DNA of 64,000 nt from Ichthyophis bannanicus (taxonomy: Eukaryota > Chordata > Amphibia > Gymnophiona > Ichthyophiidae): contig CM066043.1 of NCBI GenBank assembly GCA_033557465.1, positions 76,538,662-76,602,661 of the forward strand. Direction: 5' to 3'. This document shows positions 20,961 to 30,850 of the stretch, one piece after another (the stretch's first letter is position 1; every line of letters begins with the position of its first letter). The notes below the pieces were generated by a model that saw only the letters and a list, made by a program, of their open reading frames with translations, was not told where the DNA came from and searched no databases. The position numbers and the translations under genes were made by a program.

Positions 20961-22988
20961 CATGCGCAGTGGTCCCTGAACTAGCAGATCTACTAGGAGA
21001 GGAAGCTTCCACGGAACTCCGTCGAGAAGCCAGACCAGATCCGCGTACCAAGGACACCCGGGCCAGTCTGGAGCCACCAGCAGAACCTTTCCGCGGTGAG
21101 CCTTGATACGCTGGACTACTCTGCCGATCAACGCCCAAGGAGGAAAGACATACAGAAGACCGGAGTCGGGCCACGGTTGGATGAGAGCGTCGATCCCCTC
21201 GGACATGCGCTCTCCTCCTGCTGAAAAACCGACCTGTCTTTGCCGACTGGAAAGTCGCCATGAGGTCCATGATCGGCGGTCCCCATCAGCGAACTATTTG
21301 CGCAAAAACTTGCGGGTGCAGTTCCCACTCTCCGGAGTCTACCTGCACTCTGCTGAGAGTCTGCCATCACATTGTCTTTTCCGGCGATATGAGCTGCTGA
21401 AATGGCTAGAAGGCTAACTTCCACCTAGATGAACAGCGCCTCCGCCTCCTCTTCCATGGCCACGCTTCCTGTGCCGCCTTGACGGTTGATGTACGCCACT
21501 GTAGCCGAGTTGTCCGACAGGACTCTTACTGCTTTCCCCAAAACTGACGTCTCAAAGGCCTGCAGCGCTAGCCTCACCGCTCGGAGCTCAAGACGGTTGA
21601 TCGACCACAAGGACTCCCTGGCTGACCACGTTCCCTGTGCAAAATGGTCCTGGCAGTGGGCCCCCCAGCCTGCCAGACTCGCATCTGTTATCAACTGAAG
21701 CCACACCGGCTGCTCCAAGGGCATCCCTGCTCTCAGGGACTTCGAGCAGAGCCACCACTGCAACGACATCCGGACTCGTCTCGGACAGGGCAACCGGCGG
21801 TTCAAGGAATCTGACTGGTTCGACCACTGACGTAACAGGGCTCTCTGAAGCGGACGCATATGAAACCTGGCCCAAGGAACCACCTCCAGAGTTGCCACCA
21901 TTGTTCCCAGGAGCCGTAAATACCACCACGCGGAAGGCATGGGAATCCCCAAAAACGTGCACACCAGGCGGTGCAAGGCTTGGGCGTGGCGAGCCGGTAA
22001 GATCACCAAGCCTCTTTCATGTTGAAAACGACCCCAAGGTATTCGAGAGACTGCATAGGAACCAAGTGACTCTTCTTTGCATTGACTACCCAGCCGAGAC
22101 TCTGAAGCAGACGAATGACTGTCTGTGGCCTGCAGGCTCTCCGTTTCGGACTTTGCCCAAATCAACCAGTCGTCGAGATAAGGGTGAACCAAAATACCTT
22201 CTTTCCGCAAAGCTGCCGCAACCACAACCATGACCTTGGTGAAGGTGCGCGGAGCAGTAGCCAGCCCAAACGGCAGCACCTGAAATTGGTAGTGACCCCC
22301 ACGGAAAAGCGAAGCGCAGAAACTGATGAACCGGCCTGATTGGAATATGCCGATAGGCTTCCGAGAGGTCTAGACACGTCAAAAACTCTCCTAGGCATAC
22401 TGCCACAATGACGGATTTTAGGGTCTCCATGCGAAAATGCGGCACCCGGAGACAACGATTCACGCCCTTGAGGTCTAAGATAGGACGGAGAGACCAGTCT
22501 TTCTTTGGCACCACGAAATAAATGGAGTAACGACCCTCCCCGCGCTCGGACTCCGGAACAGGAATTACTGCTCCCAACTCTACCAGCCGATCCAACGTTG
22601 AACGAATTGCCGATTTCTTCTGCTGTCCCTTGCTGGGAGACAGCACGAAGGAGTCCCGGAGCGGGGAAGCAAACTCCAGCGCATAACCTTCTCTGATTAT
22701 CTCGAGCACCCACTGATCTGATGTTATCTGGACCCATGAAGGAAGAAAGTCCCGAAGGAGACCTCCGATCACTGGCCTTCCCTCCTGGGTCCACCTCGCT
22801 TCATTGCGGCTTGCGACTAAAGGAAGAGGCAGAGGAGGACGACGCAGCCAAGAAACCTCTGCCCGCTCCCCGAAACCCTCGAAAATTCGGTGACCTGGAT
22901 CCAAATCTGCCACATTGGGATCCCCAAAGGCGGGAGGATCGAAACCTCCGAAAGTCCCTAAATTGACCTCGAGAAGCCGGCAAACCAT
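20860..22988 (-). pseudogene. D4 RT-RNase H polyprotein, broken
   Basis: The RT begins near 22790 ('WVQITSDQWVLEIIREGYAL'), with 'FVVPKKDWSLRPILDLKGVN' near 22490, 'CLDLSEAYRHIPI' (motif A Asp) near 22380, and 'LPFGLATAPRTFTKVMV' with 'HPYLDDWLIWAKS' (catalytic DD) at 22279-22155. RNase H has 'LITDASLAGWG' near 21690, 'INRLELRAV' near 21600 and 'LSDNSATVAYIN' near 21510. The methyltransferase-like 'YVFPPWALIG' segment is at about 21130. Frame changes near 22290, 21430 and 21240 break it. Confidence 0.8.
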
Positions 22989-22989
22989 T

Positions 22990-24344
22990 ACCTAACTTAG
23001 GCTTATCCACCGGCAGCCTTCCACCTTTGGACTCCAAGATCCTTGACCAACTTGTCCAGATCTTCCCCTAACAACAATCTGCCTTTAAAAGGGAGTTTAC
23101 TGAGCCGAGACTTTGAAGACCCGTCGGCCGCCCAATTATGCAGCCAGATGGACCTCTGCGCCGCCACTAAGGAAGCCATACTATTTGCCAACGTCCTGAT
23201 CAGATCATAATGAACGTCTGCCAAATAAGCTGAACCAGACTCCAACCGCGTCACCTCGAGCAATCCCTGCTGGTCTAAGCGGGAATCCTGACGCAGATGC
23301 TGAGCCCACCTCAAGCAGGTTCTAGCCACCCAGGCCCCACAAATAAGAGGCCTGCAAAGACAAAGCATTGGTCTCAAAGGCCTGCTTCAACAAGCCATCT
23401 ACCTTCCTGTCTTGAGTGTCTTAAGGCCGCACTCCCTTCAACTGGAATTGTGGTTTTCTTGGTCACTGCTGAGACAGCTGCATCTACCCGAGGCGACTTG
23501 AATTTTTTCTTGTCCTTGTCCGCTAAGGGATAGAGGCGATTCATTGTCTGAATACCCTTCAGACCCACCTCAGGCTGATCCCACTCTGCTTGAATCATCT
23601 GATCTGCAACCCTATGTACCGGGAACACCATCTGAGAATCCCAGACCGCTTGGATGAGGGGATCCTCCAACCCCTCTTCCTCAGCCGGGCACGCTGTTGC
23701 GAGATTGAGTGTCTGAAGGGCTTCCGTGATGAGGGGAACCAGCTCCTCCTTACAAAAAACTCTGATAATCCTTGCCTGATCTTCAGGTTCGGGGATCTCC
23801 CCTTCCTCCAGATCAAACACATCCTCAGACTCCATCTCAGTCTACTTCTTGCCACTCCAAATCCTCCTGTTCTATGTCCAAGGACCGAGGCTTTTTTGCC
23901 GGCTTCAGAAAGATCCAACGGCCCCTTCCGCTTTAAGAGGCGGCAGAGACGGCGGTGCCACGAAAGCTTCTGGCAACCTACCTAAACGGCCCAATTTGAA
24001 AGCTTGATGCATAAGGAGGACGAAGTCCGGGGAAAAATCTGCCAAGGAAGAAGACTGTCTGCCACCGGCAGCCCAGACCCCTGCGCCTTAGGTGCAGCTT
24101 GTGCCTGGGGAATGAGAGAACCAAGCGAAGAATCCCCCTCAGGAGGCAAGGTAGGGTCCAAGGTATCTGTCACGGACCTGCCTTCCATCTGCTGCGCCAT
24201 ATCAGCAGACACAGCAGCACAGCCCCTGCAAATTCCCGAGTCTGACAAAGTGCCTCTGCGAGAGTCGCAGACCACGCACTGTGGCCTCGCCGACATCAAT
24301 AGAAAAAATGGCACAACTCTAAGGGGGGGGGGGGAGGGAGGCAT
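22990..24344 (-). pseudogene. D4 gag, broken
   Basis: The N-terminus at about 24300 has the Cys cluster CX2CX12CX2C (CVVC..CRGC) right after 'MSARPQ'. Then come an acidic part ('FDLEEGEIPEPED', near 23810), 'AVSAVTKKTTIPVEGSAALR' near 23440, and 'LPFKGRLLLGEDLDKLVKDL' near 23070. The same blocks occur in the D6 gag, which supports the assignment. Frame shifts near 23980 and 23375 and the change into the RT frame near 22990 leave no continuous frame. Confidence 0.75.
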
Positions 24345-25209
24345 AGAGCCACTTAAAAGGAATAAACAAAATAACCAAACCCCGGGTTTTTTTGTTTTTT
24401 TTTATTTATCAGGCCAAACTAAGGCAAGAACAAAAAAAAAAAATGAAGCTGCCCCAAAACGCTAAGGGCTCTAGCTCCAAAGCCCTGAAGAAGCTGGAAC
24501 AGCCTGCGGGAAAAAGGAGAGCACAAAATGGCTGCCGGGAATGGTGAAAAAGGCGCAAAAATACAAAAGAAAACAAAATTAAATTAAATGTACGTAGTGC
24601 AGGGAACTGCCGATAAGAAAAAAAGGGAGTCCTCACTTACCGCTGCTGAAACCAAAATGAAGAACCAGCAAAAAACCGCTCGAATCTAGCGCAGAGTAAG
24701 GCTGTGAACCCAGCTGCCACAGGAAACAAACCGGTGAGTCGAGCACCCCGCAGAGCTGTCCGTCGCAGCTCAACACTCCGGAGCAAGCCCTTTTTGCCGG
24801 AGAAGGAGCTGCTACAAGGAGAACAGATCTCTCCCCCGTACTGTCCAGGGGGAGCGATCTAAACGCTGCCTAATTAGTGCCCCAGGCAAAGGAGAGGGAA
24901 GGGCAGTGACGGCTCGGCTTCTCAGGCTCTGTACTCTTTTTTTTTTTAATTTAAAGCGATAGGCTGCACGAAATAAAATGAAAGTAACCCCAAATAAAAG
25001 GCTAACTAGTGTTGCTATCAAGTCCCTAAGTGAGCCAGGCGGGTTCACACGTCTTCCTGCTGCTGGAGACTGGACACACTGGGGGCTGATGGGAGCTCCA
25101 GCAGCATATACCCTGAAGTACTAAAGATTCTGATTGGTCCAGTCTCCATGCTGCAGGAAGAGGTGCACTACCCGGATGTGGAGGACTAAACTGGAGGACC
25201 GCTCAGGAA
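24345..25209. other. D4 5' leader and right inverted repeat
   Basis: Upstream of gag are a G11 run (24323-24334), T- and A-runs, and ACAAAATGGCTGCCGGGAAT near 24525. The right inverted repeat starts near 25078. No gene is visible. Confidence 0.6.
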
Positions 25210-25298
25210 TTTCAGTTTGTTCAATGTAAAAACCACACTGATGCAGAATAGCATGGTATATAAAAGAGAATGTAAATAAATAAAAATAAATAAAAATT

Positions 25299-25626
25299 CA
25301 AATCCTGACGAACCCTGAATCACCAGAAACAGAGGGGAGAAGGAAACTGTCAGTTATTCACTGTGCTGTTACAGAGGAGCCGAGTTCCCATGGAGGAGAA
25401 GAGAAACTTCCAAAGTCAGTCTAAGGTAATTACTGTGACTGAAAGGTAGGGAAATTAGAGTTTGATCCCTCTGCAGCCACTTAGACCCTCATGGCAGGGG
25501 CTGGAAGGTGTTTCTGAGGAGGGATGGAGAGAGGGGGAGCTGCACTGACAGTGAAATCAGGAGCTCAAACCCTGCTGTATTGCTGATTACAGAAAATACA
25601 GCTATTAAGGAGGGAAGCCTGGGAAA
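25299..25626. other. D3 leader segment between the L2-like fragment and D5
   Basis: It has no convincing gene. It ends GCCTGGGAAA, and the sequence resumes at 43005 as CCCAGAGAAACACC. The joined site closely matches 43331-43383. Confidence 0.45.
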
Positions 25627-25890
25627 GCACAGTTACTTACCTGTAACAGGTGATCTCTGGGAACAGCAGGAATTAGTCCTCACATATGGGTACGTCGGTA
25701 CCGACGGAGCCTGCGCGGGAAAGCTCCCCAGCTTCCCAGAAGGAAGCTTTTGGGGCCTCCCACTGCACATGCGTGCTGCCTTCCCGCCTTCCTGACCAGC
25801 TCTCCTCAGTTCGAGTTTATAGCTGAGACAATAGAGAGAGGAAAGGAAGATAGATAGAAGATACAACTCCGAGGGGAGGTGGGTGGGTTG

Positions 25891-25986
25891 TGAGGACTAA
25901 TTCCTGCTGTTCCCAGAGATCACCTGTTACAGGTAAGTAACTGTGCTATCTCCAGGAACAAGCAGTTATAAGTCCTCACATATGGG
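25891..25986. repeat. D5 internal complementary region
   Basis: Complement of the left end (GAGGACTAATTCCTGCTG..) joined to the complement of the right end (CTATCTCCAGGAACAAGC..). It includes the near-palindrome ACCTGTTACAGGT at 25922-25934. Confidence 0.87.
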
Positions 25987-26084
25987 GACTCCCTAGCTAA
26001 GATGCCTGGGGGATCCCCTTCCAAGGGTTCGCCATCTTCGTATGGATCTCAGGCATCCATCCTGGGAAGGTGGGCAGGAGTTGT

Positions 26085-27140
26085 TCAAGTATGGAACAGG
26101 TGTTTGAGGACAGCCTGACCAAACAAGGCATCCCGGCAGGAGTCCTTGTCCAAACAGTAATGGGCTGTGAAGGTATGAACCAAGGCCCATGTGGCGGCTC
26201 GACAGATCTGATCTATGGAGACAGAGTGAAGATGAGCCATAGAAGTGGCCATGGCTCTCACATTGTGAGCTGTGACATGGCCTTCCAGAGAAATTTTTTT
26301 ACTCTGGTAAGCAAAGGAAATACACTGAGCAATCCAATTGGAAAGTGTACGTTTGGAGACTGGAAGTCCCAAATGAGAAGGATCAAAAGCCACGAAAAGT
26401 TGGGAAGACTTTCGATGTGGCCTAGTCCTGTTGAGGTAAAAGGCAAGAGCTCTTTTACAATCTAAAGTATGAAGGTTCCTCTCTGCACTGGATGCACGAG
26501 GAGCTGGAAAAAAGACAGGTAGATATACCTCTTGATTAAGATGAAAAGGCGAGACCACTTTGGGCATAAAGTGGGGATTCGTCCTTAGGACCACCTTATC
26601 ATGATGAAACCTGGTATAAGGTGGATGAGCCACTAAGGCCTGTAGTTCACTGATGCGGCGAACCGAAGTGACTGCAATAAGGAAAAGGACCTTCCAGGAA
26701 AGAAGTTTCAAGGAGGTAGAAACCAACGGTTCAAAAGGTGGCTTCATAAGCTGACCTAGAACTAGGTTCAAGTCCCATGCTACCGGAGGAGGTCGGATGG
26801 GAGGCTTAGTTAGAGTCAGGCCTCTCATGAACCTTGCAACAAGCGGATGAGAGGAGACAGGTTGTCCATTTATAGGTTTTAAGGATGCTGCAATAGCACT
26901 CAAATGGACTCTTACTGAATTCGTCTTAAGGCCTGCATTAGAAAGATGCAGGAGATAGTCTAGTAGAGAATTCAAAGGAAGTGCTAGAGGGTCAAGACCC
27001 TGTTGAGCACACCAAATGGAAAAGCGTTTCCATTTGAAAGCATAGGAACGCCTCGTGGAGGGTTTCCTAGAGGCATGAAGGATATCTTTCACTGGTTGAG
27101 AAAGATTGAAGTCATGAAGGCTTAGGCCTTCAGTAACCAA
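26085..27140 (-). CDS. DIRS tyrosine recombinase of D5, intact
   Basis: The 351-residue frame has every expected catalytic residue: the Arg in 'SVRRISELQAL' (161-162), H292-x-x-R295 in 'AHNVRA', W318 in 'RAATWAL', and the nucleophile Tyr at about 328 in 'TAHYCLD'. The N-terminal core-binding domain contains 'STRRSYAFKWKRF' (about 28-40). It would cut and join the circular DIRS DNA into the genome without a target duplication. Its 5' end overlaps the RT frame by 19 bp, a usual DIRS arrangement. No stop or frameshift is present. Activity is not provable from sequence. Confidence 0.92.
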   Translation of the reverse strand: MVTEGLSLHDFNLSQPVKDILHASRKPSTRRSYAFKWKRFSIWCAQQGLDPLALPLNSLLDYLLHLSNAGLKTNSVRVHLSAIAASLKPINGQPVSSHPLVARFMRGLTLTKPPIRPPPVAWDLNLVLGQLMKPPFEPLVSTSLKLLSWKVLFLIAVTSVRRISELQALVAHPPYTRFHHDKVVLRTNPHFMPKVVSPFHLNQEVYLPVFFPAPRASSAERNLHTLDCKRALAFYLNRTRPHRKSSQLFVAFDPSHLGLPVSKRTLSNWIAQCISFAYQSKKISLEGHVTAHNVRAMATSMAHLHSVSIDQICRAATWALVHTFTAHYCLDKDSCRDALFGQAVLKHLFHT

Positions 27141-29137
27141 GCTCTAAGGTGTAGGGACTTGGGGTTTGGGTGCCACAAAGTCCCTTTCTCCTGAGAGAGA
27201 AGGTCTGGCGCAGCTCCCAGGTCCAGGGAGGGTCCCTGGGAGAGATGCAGAAGTAGAGGGAACCACACTTGGCGTGGCCAGCGTGGAGCTATGAGGATCA
27301 TCGATCCGCGATCCCTCTGGAGTTTGAACAGAGTCTTGGGAATCAAAGGAATGGGTGGAAAGGCATATAGGAATTCCTGACCCCAATGCAGGAGAAAGGC
27401 ATCGTTGGCCTGAGCTCCCTGACACGGAGTCCTGGAACAGAACCGGGGAAGTTTGGCATTCCACGGACTTGCAAAGAGGTCTATGTCCGGGGTTCCCCAT
27501 TCCTGAAAGATTCTGCCTATCTGGTCCATATGTAGGGACCATTTGTGTGGAAGCAGAACTCGACTGAGTCTGTCTGCCCGAGAGTTTTGAACCCCTGGAA
27601 GATATACTGCCAGAAGATGAATTTGATGCTCTCTGGCGAAGGCCCATAATCTGAGAGCTTCGTTGCAAAGCGACAGAGAGCCTGTCCCTCCTTGTTTGTT
27701 TACGTAGAACATGGCCACCTGATTGTCTGTCTGAACTAGGACGGTCAGGTTGACAAGGAGGGTATGGAAGACTTTGAGGGCAAAGAAGATTGCTCGCAGT
27801 TCCAGGAGGTTGATGTGAAGGGTGGTCTCCTGTGGAGACCAAGTACCCTGAGTGGAGAGGGATTGTAGATGGGCTCCCCACCCTGTTTGGGAGGCATCTG
27901 TTGTGAGGGTTGCTTGGGGCAACAAAGGTTGGAAGGGGGCCCCCAACAACAGATTCTTGGTGGACATCCACCATTGGAGGGACCAAAACAGACGCTTTGA
28001 GGTGAGTATTTGGTCGGAGAGCGCTCCTGATGCCTGAGTCCACTGGGTGGCCAAGGTCCATTGAGCTGCTCTCATATGAAGACGAGCGTAGGGCACCACG
28101 TGTACCGTGGAGGCCATGTGGCCCAGAAGTCGGAGCATTTCTCTGGCTGTCAAGTGACTGCTGGACTGAGCTTGGGAGGCCAAGCACACCAGACGTTGGC
28201 CCCGGACTTGAGGTAGGTAGGCCCTTGCAGTGGTGGTGTCCAACTGGGCCCCTATGAATTCCAGAGACTGAGTAGGGATAAGTTGAGACTTGGGAAGGTT
28301 TATCACCAGTCCCAGATACTGCAGAATGTGCCTTGTGCGGTCCAGGGAAATCTGGGCCTCTGACTGAGATGGAGCTCGGATGAGCCAGTCGTCCAGATAT
28401 GGGAATACAAAAATTCCCAGACCTCTTAGAAATGCGGCAACAACTGCCATGCATTTGGTGAACACTCTTGGAGCAGAGGCTAGACCGAAGGGAAGTACTC
28501 TGTACTGGAAATGTTTTCCCTGAAACAGAAATCTTAGATATTTTCTGTGGGATGGGTGGATGAGTATATGTGTGTACGCATCCTTGAGATCTAGAGAACA
28601 AAGCCAATCCTGACTCTGAAGGTATGGAAGGAGAATGCCTAGAGAAAGCATTTTGAATTTCTCCTTGTACAGAAATTTGTTCAATTCTCTCAGATCTAGG
28701 ATAGGTCTGAATCCCGCTGTCTTCTTTGGTATGAGAAAATAAGGGGAGTAGAATCCTGTCCCTTGTTGAAGAAGAGGAACCTCTTCTATTGCCCCTTGGG
28801 CAAGGAGAGAAGAGACTTCCTGACCCAACAGGCCCAGGAGAGATGGGGGAGAATTGAAGTGCCTCACCATGGTATATGGAGGAAGGTTGGAAAAATGAAG
28901 TTTGTAGCCCTCTCTGATGATAGAGAGGGTCCATTGCTCTGATGTAATTTGCCCCCATCTGGGAGCAAAGTGAGCTAACCTTCCGGGAATGGTGAGGGGC
29001 TCTGGTTGTTCTAGAGCCAGAAAGGTTAAGTTCTCTAGGGGCAAGTCAAAACCCCTGAGGGGGTTGAGCCTGCTGAGGAGTGGTAGACACTGCAGGCTTT
29101 GACCTTGCCTGTTTAGGCTGCTGACGTTTAGCAGCAA
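27122..29137 (-). CDS. DIRS RT-RNase H-methyltransferase-like protein of D5, intact
   Basis: The frame has 671 residues. RT: 'LIPKKTAGFRPILDLRELN' (135-153), motif A D183 in 'SLDLKDAY', 'LPFGLASAPRVFTK' (215-228), and motif C 'YLDDWL' with D249-D250. RNase H: D414 (LTTDASQTGWG), E446 (LLELRAI), D471 (VQTDNQVA) and D522 (RADRLSR). A C-terminal segment with 'DIDLFAS' (551-557) and 'YAFPPIPLIP' (591-600) fits the Dam-like methyltransferase domain described in DIRS elements. All key acidic residues are present. The true N-terminus may continue into gag sequence beyond 29137, but D6 has landed about 40 bases upstream. Confidence 0.9.
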   Translation of the reverse strand: MLLNVSSLNRQGQSLQCLPLLSRLNPLRGFDLPLENLTFLALEQPEPLTIPGRLAHFAPRWGQITSEQWTLSIIREGYKLHFSNLPPYTMVRHFNSPPSLLGLLGQEVSSLLAQGAIEEVPLLQQGTGFYSPYFLIPKKTAGFRPILDLRELNKFLYKEKFKMLSLGILLPYLQSQDWLCSLDLKDAYTHILIHPSHRKYLRFLFQGKHFQYRVLPFGLASAPRVFTKCMAVVAAFLRGLGIFVFPYLDDWLIRAPSQSEAQISLDRTRHILQYLGLVINLPKSQLIPTQSLEFIGAQLDTTTARAYLPQVRGQRLVCLASQAQSSSHLTAREMLRLLGHMASTVHVVPYARLHMRAAQWTLATQWTQASGALSDQILTSKRLFWSLQWWMSTKNLLLGAPFQPLLPQATLTTDASQTGWGAHLQSLSTQGTWSPQETTLHINLLELRAIFFALKVFHTLLVNLTVLVQTDNQVAMFYVNKQGGTGSLSLCNEALRLWAFAREHQIHLLAVYLPGVQNSRADRLSRVLLPHKWSLHMDQIGRIFQEWGTPDIDLFASPWNAKLPRFCSRTPCQGAQANDAFLLHWGQEFLYAFPPIPLIPKTLFKLQRDRGSMILIAPRWPRQVWFPLLLHLSQGPSLDLGAAPDLLSQEKGTLWHPNPKSLHLRAWLLKA

Positions 29138-29176
29138 AGCGAGGCTGAGAAGATTGTTGGCCAGTATTTGTGGAAA
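29138..29176 (-). pseudogene. Last piece of D5 gag/RT junction before D6
   Basis: These few codons (FSTNTGQQSSQ) continue the gag tail 'YKKAS' found at 35204 on the far side of D6, showing the exact D6 insertion point at an AAA/AAC site. Confidence 0.6.
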
Positions 29177-29298
29177 ATAAGGTAATTAGATCTTACCTGC
29201 TAATTATTGTTCCTGAAGGAACGACAGTCCAGTCCCTTACTTCTGGGTTGCGCAACCCTTCCAGCAGCTTGAAGGCTGAGCCCAACCTTTTTGGGGGA

Positions 29299-29314
29299 TG
29301 GAGCGGTATAAATA
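29299..29314. promoter_or_regulatory. TATA-box-like palindrome in the D6 left repeat
   Basis: GGTATAAATACC is its own near-complement and reads TATAAATA on the plus strand. Its partner in the right repeat (35092-35107) lies upstream of gag in gene sense, where a promoter would be useful. Confidence 0.4.
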
Positions 29315-29641
29315 CCACTGGGACCACCCACCAACTCCAGTAACTGAATGAAAAAGCAGACTCAAAGTTCCCATAACAACCTATTAAACACTTATTAACA
29401 ATCTCTACCACCTATTGTAGCTATATAGATCCATTACTCATTTAATTTTTTTTTTTTTTCCCCCCAAGGAATAGGTAACCTGAGAGGGATTCAAGGAATA
29501 GGTAAACTGAGAGGGAAGATGGTCACGGGTTTGCATGAGTCCGGCGGAGCCTTTCTCCTCCCGCACCCCCTCACTCCGAACTGGCCCTCACGCTCGGTCC
29601 GTAGCTTCCTTATGCTGGTAGGCCTTAACCGGGTGGGATCA

Positions 29642-29738
29642 GGGACTGGACTGTCGTTCCTTCAGGAACAATAATTAGCAGGTAAGATCTAATTACCTTT
29701 TCCTTATCGTCACTCCAGTCCAGTCCTTTACTTCTGGG
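29642..29738. repeat. D6 internal complementary region
   Basis: Complement of the left end (..AGCAGGTAAGATCTAATTACC) joined to the complement of the right end (CCTTATCGTCACTCCAGTCC). Confidence 0.85.
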
Positions 29739-29753
29739 ATGTACAAGAGCAGT

Positions 29754-30850
29754 TCAACCCTGGGTGGGGTCCGGCACACCGGACTGTAGGACTGCCATGC
29801 CAAACCGAGCGTCCGCTGAACTCTGGATGTCCAGCCTGTAATGCTTGGTGAAGGTATGCAGCGAGGACCAGGTCGCTGCTCTACAAATATCCAACGGGGG
29901 AACTAGGCTGAATTCTGCCCAAGAAGTGGCCTGTGCCCAAGTGGAGTGTGCTCGTAGACCCGCTGGCGCCTGTTTCCCTTTCAGGATGTAGGCGGAAGCA
30001 ATCGCCTCTCTGATCCATCTGGAGATGGAAGACTTGGCCGCCGCCTCTCCCTTGTGAGGGCCTCCGAACTGTACGAATAGGCGATCGGACTTCCAGAAGG
30101 GAGCTGTGCGGGAGAGATAACGCTTCAAGGTTCTCCGGACATCCAAGAGACGCAGTTTGCTATCCCTACCTTCAGCCCCCACGGACGAGAGAACCGGGAG
30201 GTTGACCGGCTGATTCATATGAAAAGGGGAGATCACCTTGGGCAAGAAGGAAGGAACAGTTCGCAGAACCACCTTGTCCTTGAGAAATAAAAGGAAGGGG
30301 GTGTCGCGGACAATGCTTGTAATTCGGAGACCCGCCTTGCCGAGCAGATCGCAACCAGAAAGACTGTCTTCAAGGTTAGGTCCTTTAAGGAGGCCCTCTT
30401 TACTGGTTCAAAGGGCTCCCCGATCAGGGTATTTAGTACTAGGTTGAGATCCCAAGGGGGGATGACCGACCTCCGTTGAGGACGTAGGCGTCTAACCGCT
30501 CTTAGGAACCTGGAGACGTCCGCGTGAGCCCCTAGGGGCTTGCCGCGGACCTTGCCCCTATAGCATGCGATGGCTGCTAGCTGCACTCTCAAGGAGCTGT
30601 GTGCTAGACCCTTGTCAAAACCCGCCTGCAAGAATTCCAGAACCTCCGGGACGGATGCGGAAAGGGGTTTCCGTCGGTGCTGCGCACACCATGCTTCGAA
30701 GATGCGCCAGGTCCTAACGTAGGAGAGGCAGGTCGAGCGCTTCTTAGCATGCAACAGTGTCTAGATGACCACTCCTGAGTACCCTCTTTTCAGGAGCCTC
30801 GCCCTTTCAATAGCCAGGCCGTAAGCGAGAATCGATCCACGTGAGGCATT
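29754..30850 (-). pseudogene. D6 tyrosine recombinase, lightly damaged
   Basis: The start region 'GSILAYGLAIERARLLKRGYSGVVI' at about 30835-30761 is followed by a TAG stop in frame. The frame then continues at 30754-30260 with 'CSARRVSELQAL' (first catalytic Arg). A frameshift near 30260 leads to the last part (30272-29754), which has the H-x-x-R box in 'GLRAHSTWAQ' changed to H-x-x-W, plus 'RAATWSSL' and the Tyr in 'TKHYRLD'. One stop, one frameshift and the lost Arg of the H-x-x-R box inactivate it. Confidence 0.85.

Larger units (their letters stand above)
18575..25209 (-). mobile_element. DIRS element D4, complete ends, genes broken
   Basis: The inverted repeats 18610-18738 and 25078-25190 pair well, including CTGATTGGTCCAGT and GGGTATATATGCTG. 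The ICR at 19054-19148 joins both ends (..GCTCAGGAAATGGAAATT..). Gag, RT-RNase H and YR run on the minus strand in the usual order over 24344-19150. An L2-like LINE splits the YR. At 6.6 kb with the insertion and about 5.9 kb without, it is close to full length. Its termini resemble D1. Confidence 0.85.
18500..25298 (+). mobile_element. L2-like LINE 3' UTR fragment, split by D4
   Basis: About 75 bases before D4 and 90 bases after it (25210-25298) together form a 3' end with GGTATATAAAA and an (AAATA)n tail, as in L2-type LINEs. D4 lies in the middle. The left limit is uncertain. Confidence 0.45.

Noticed and set aside
27144..28958. 604-residue Ser/Pro-rich open frame overlapping the D5 RT gene
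   Set aside because: The RT frame has all catalytic motifs. This second frame is open by codon bias and shows no domain; overprinting is possible but unsupported.
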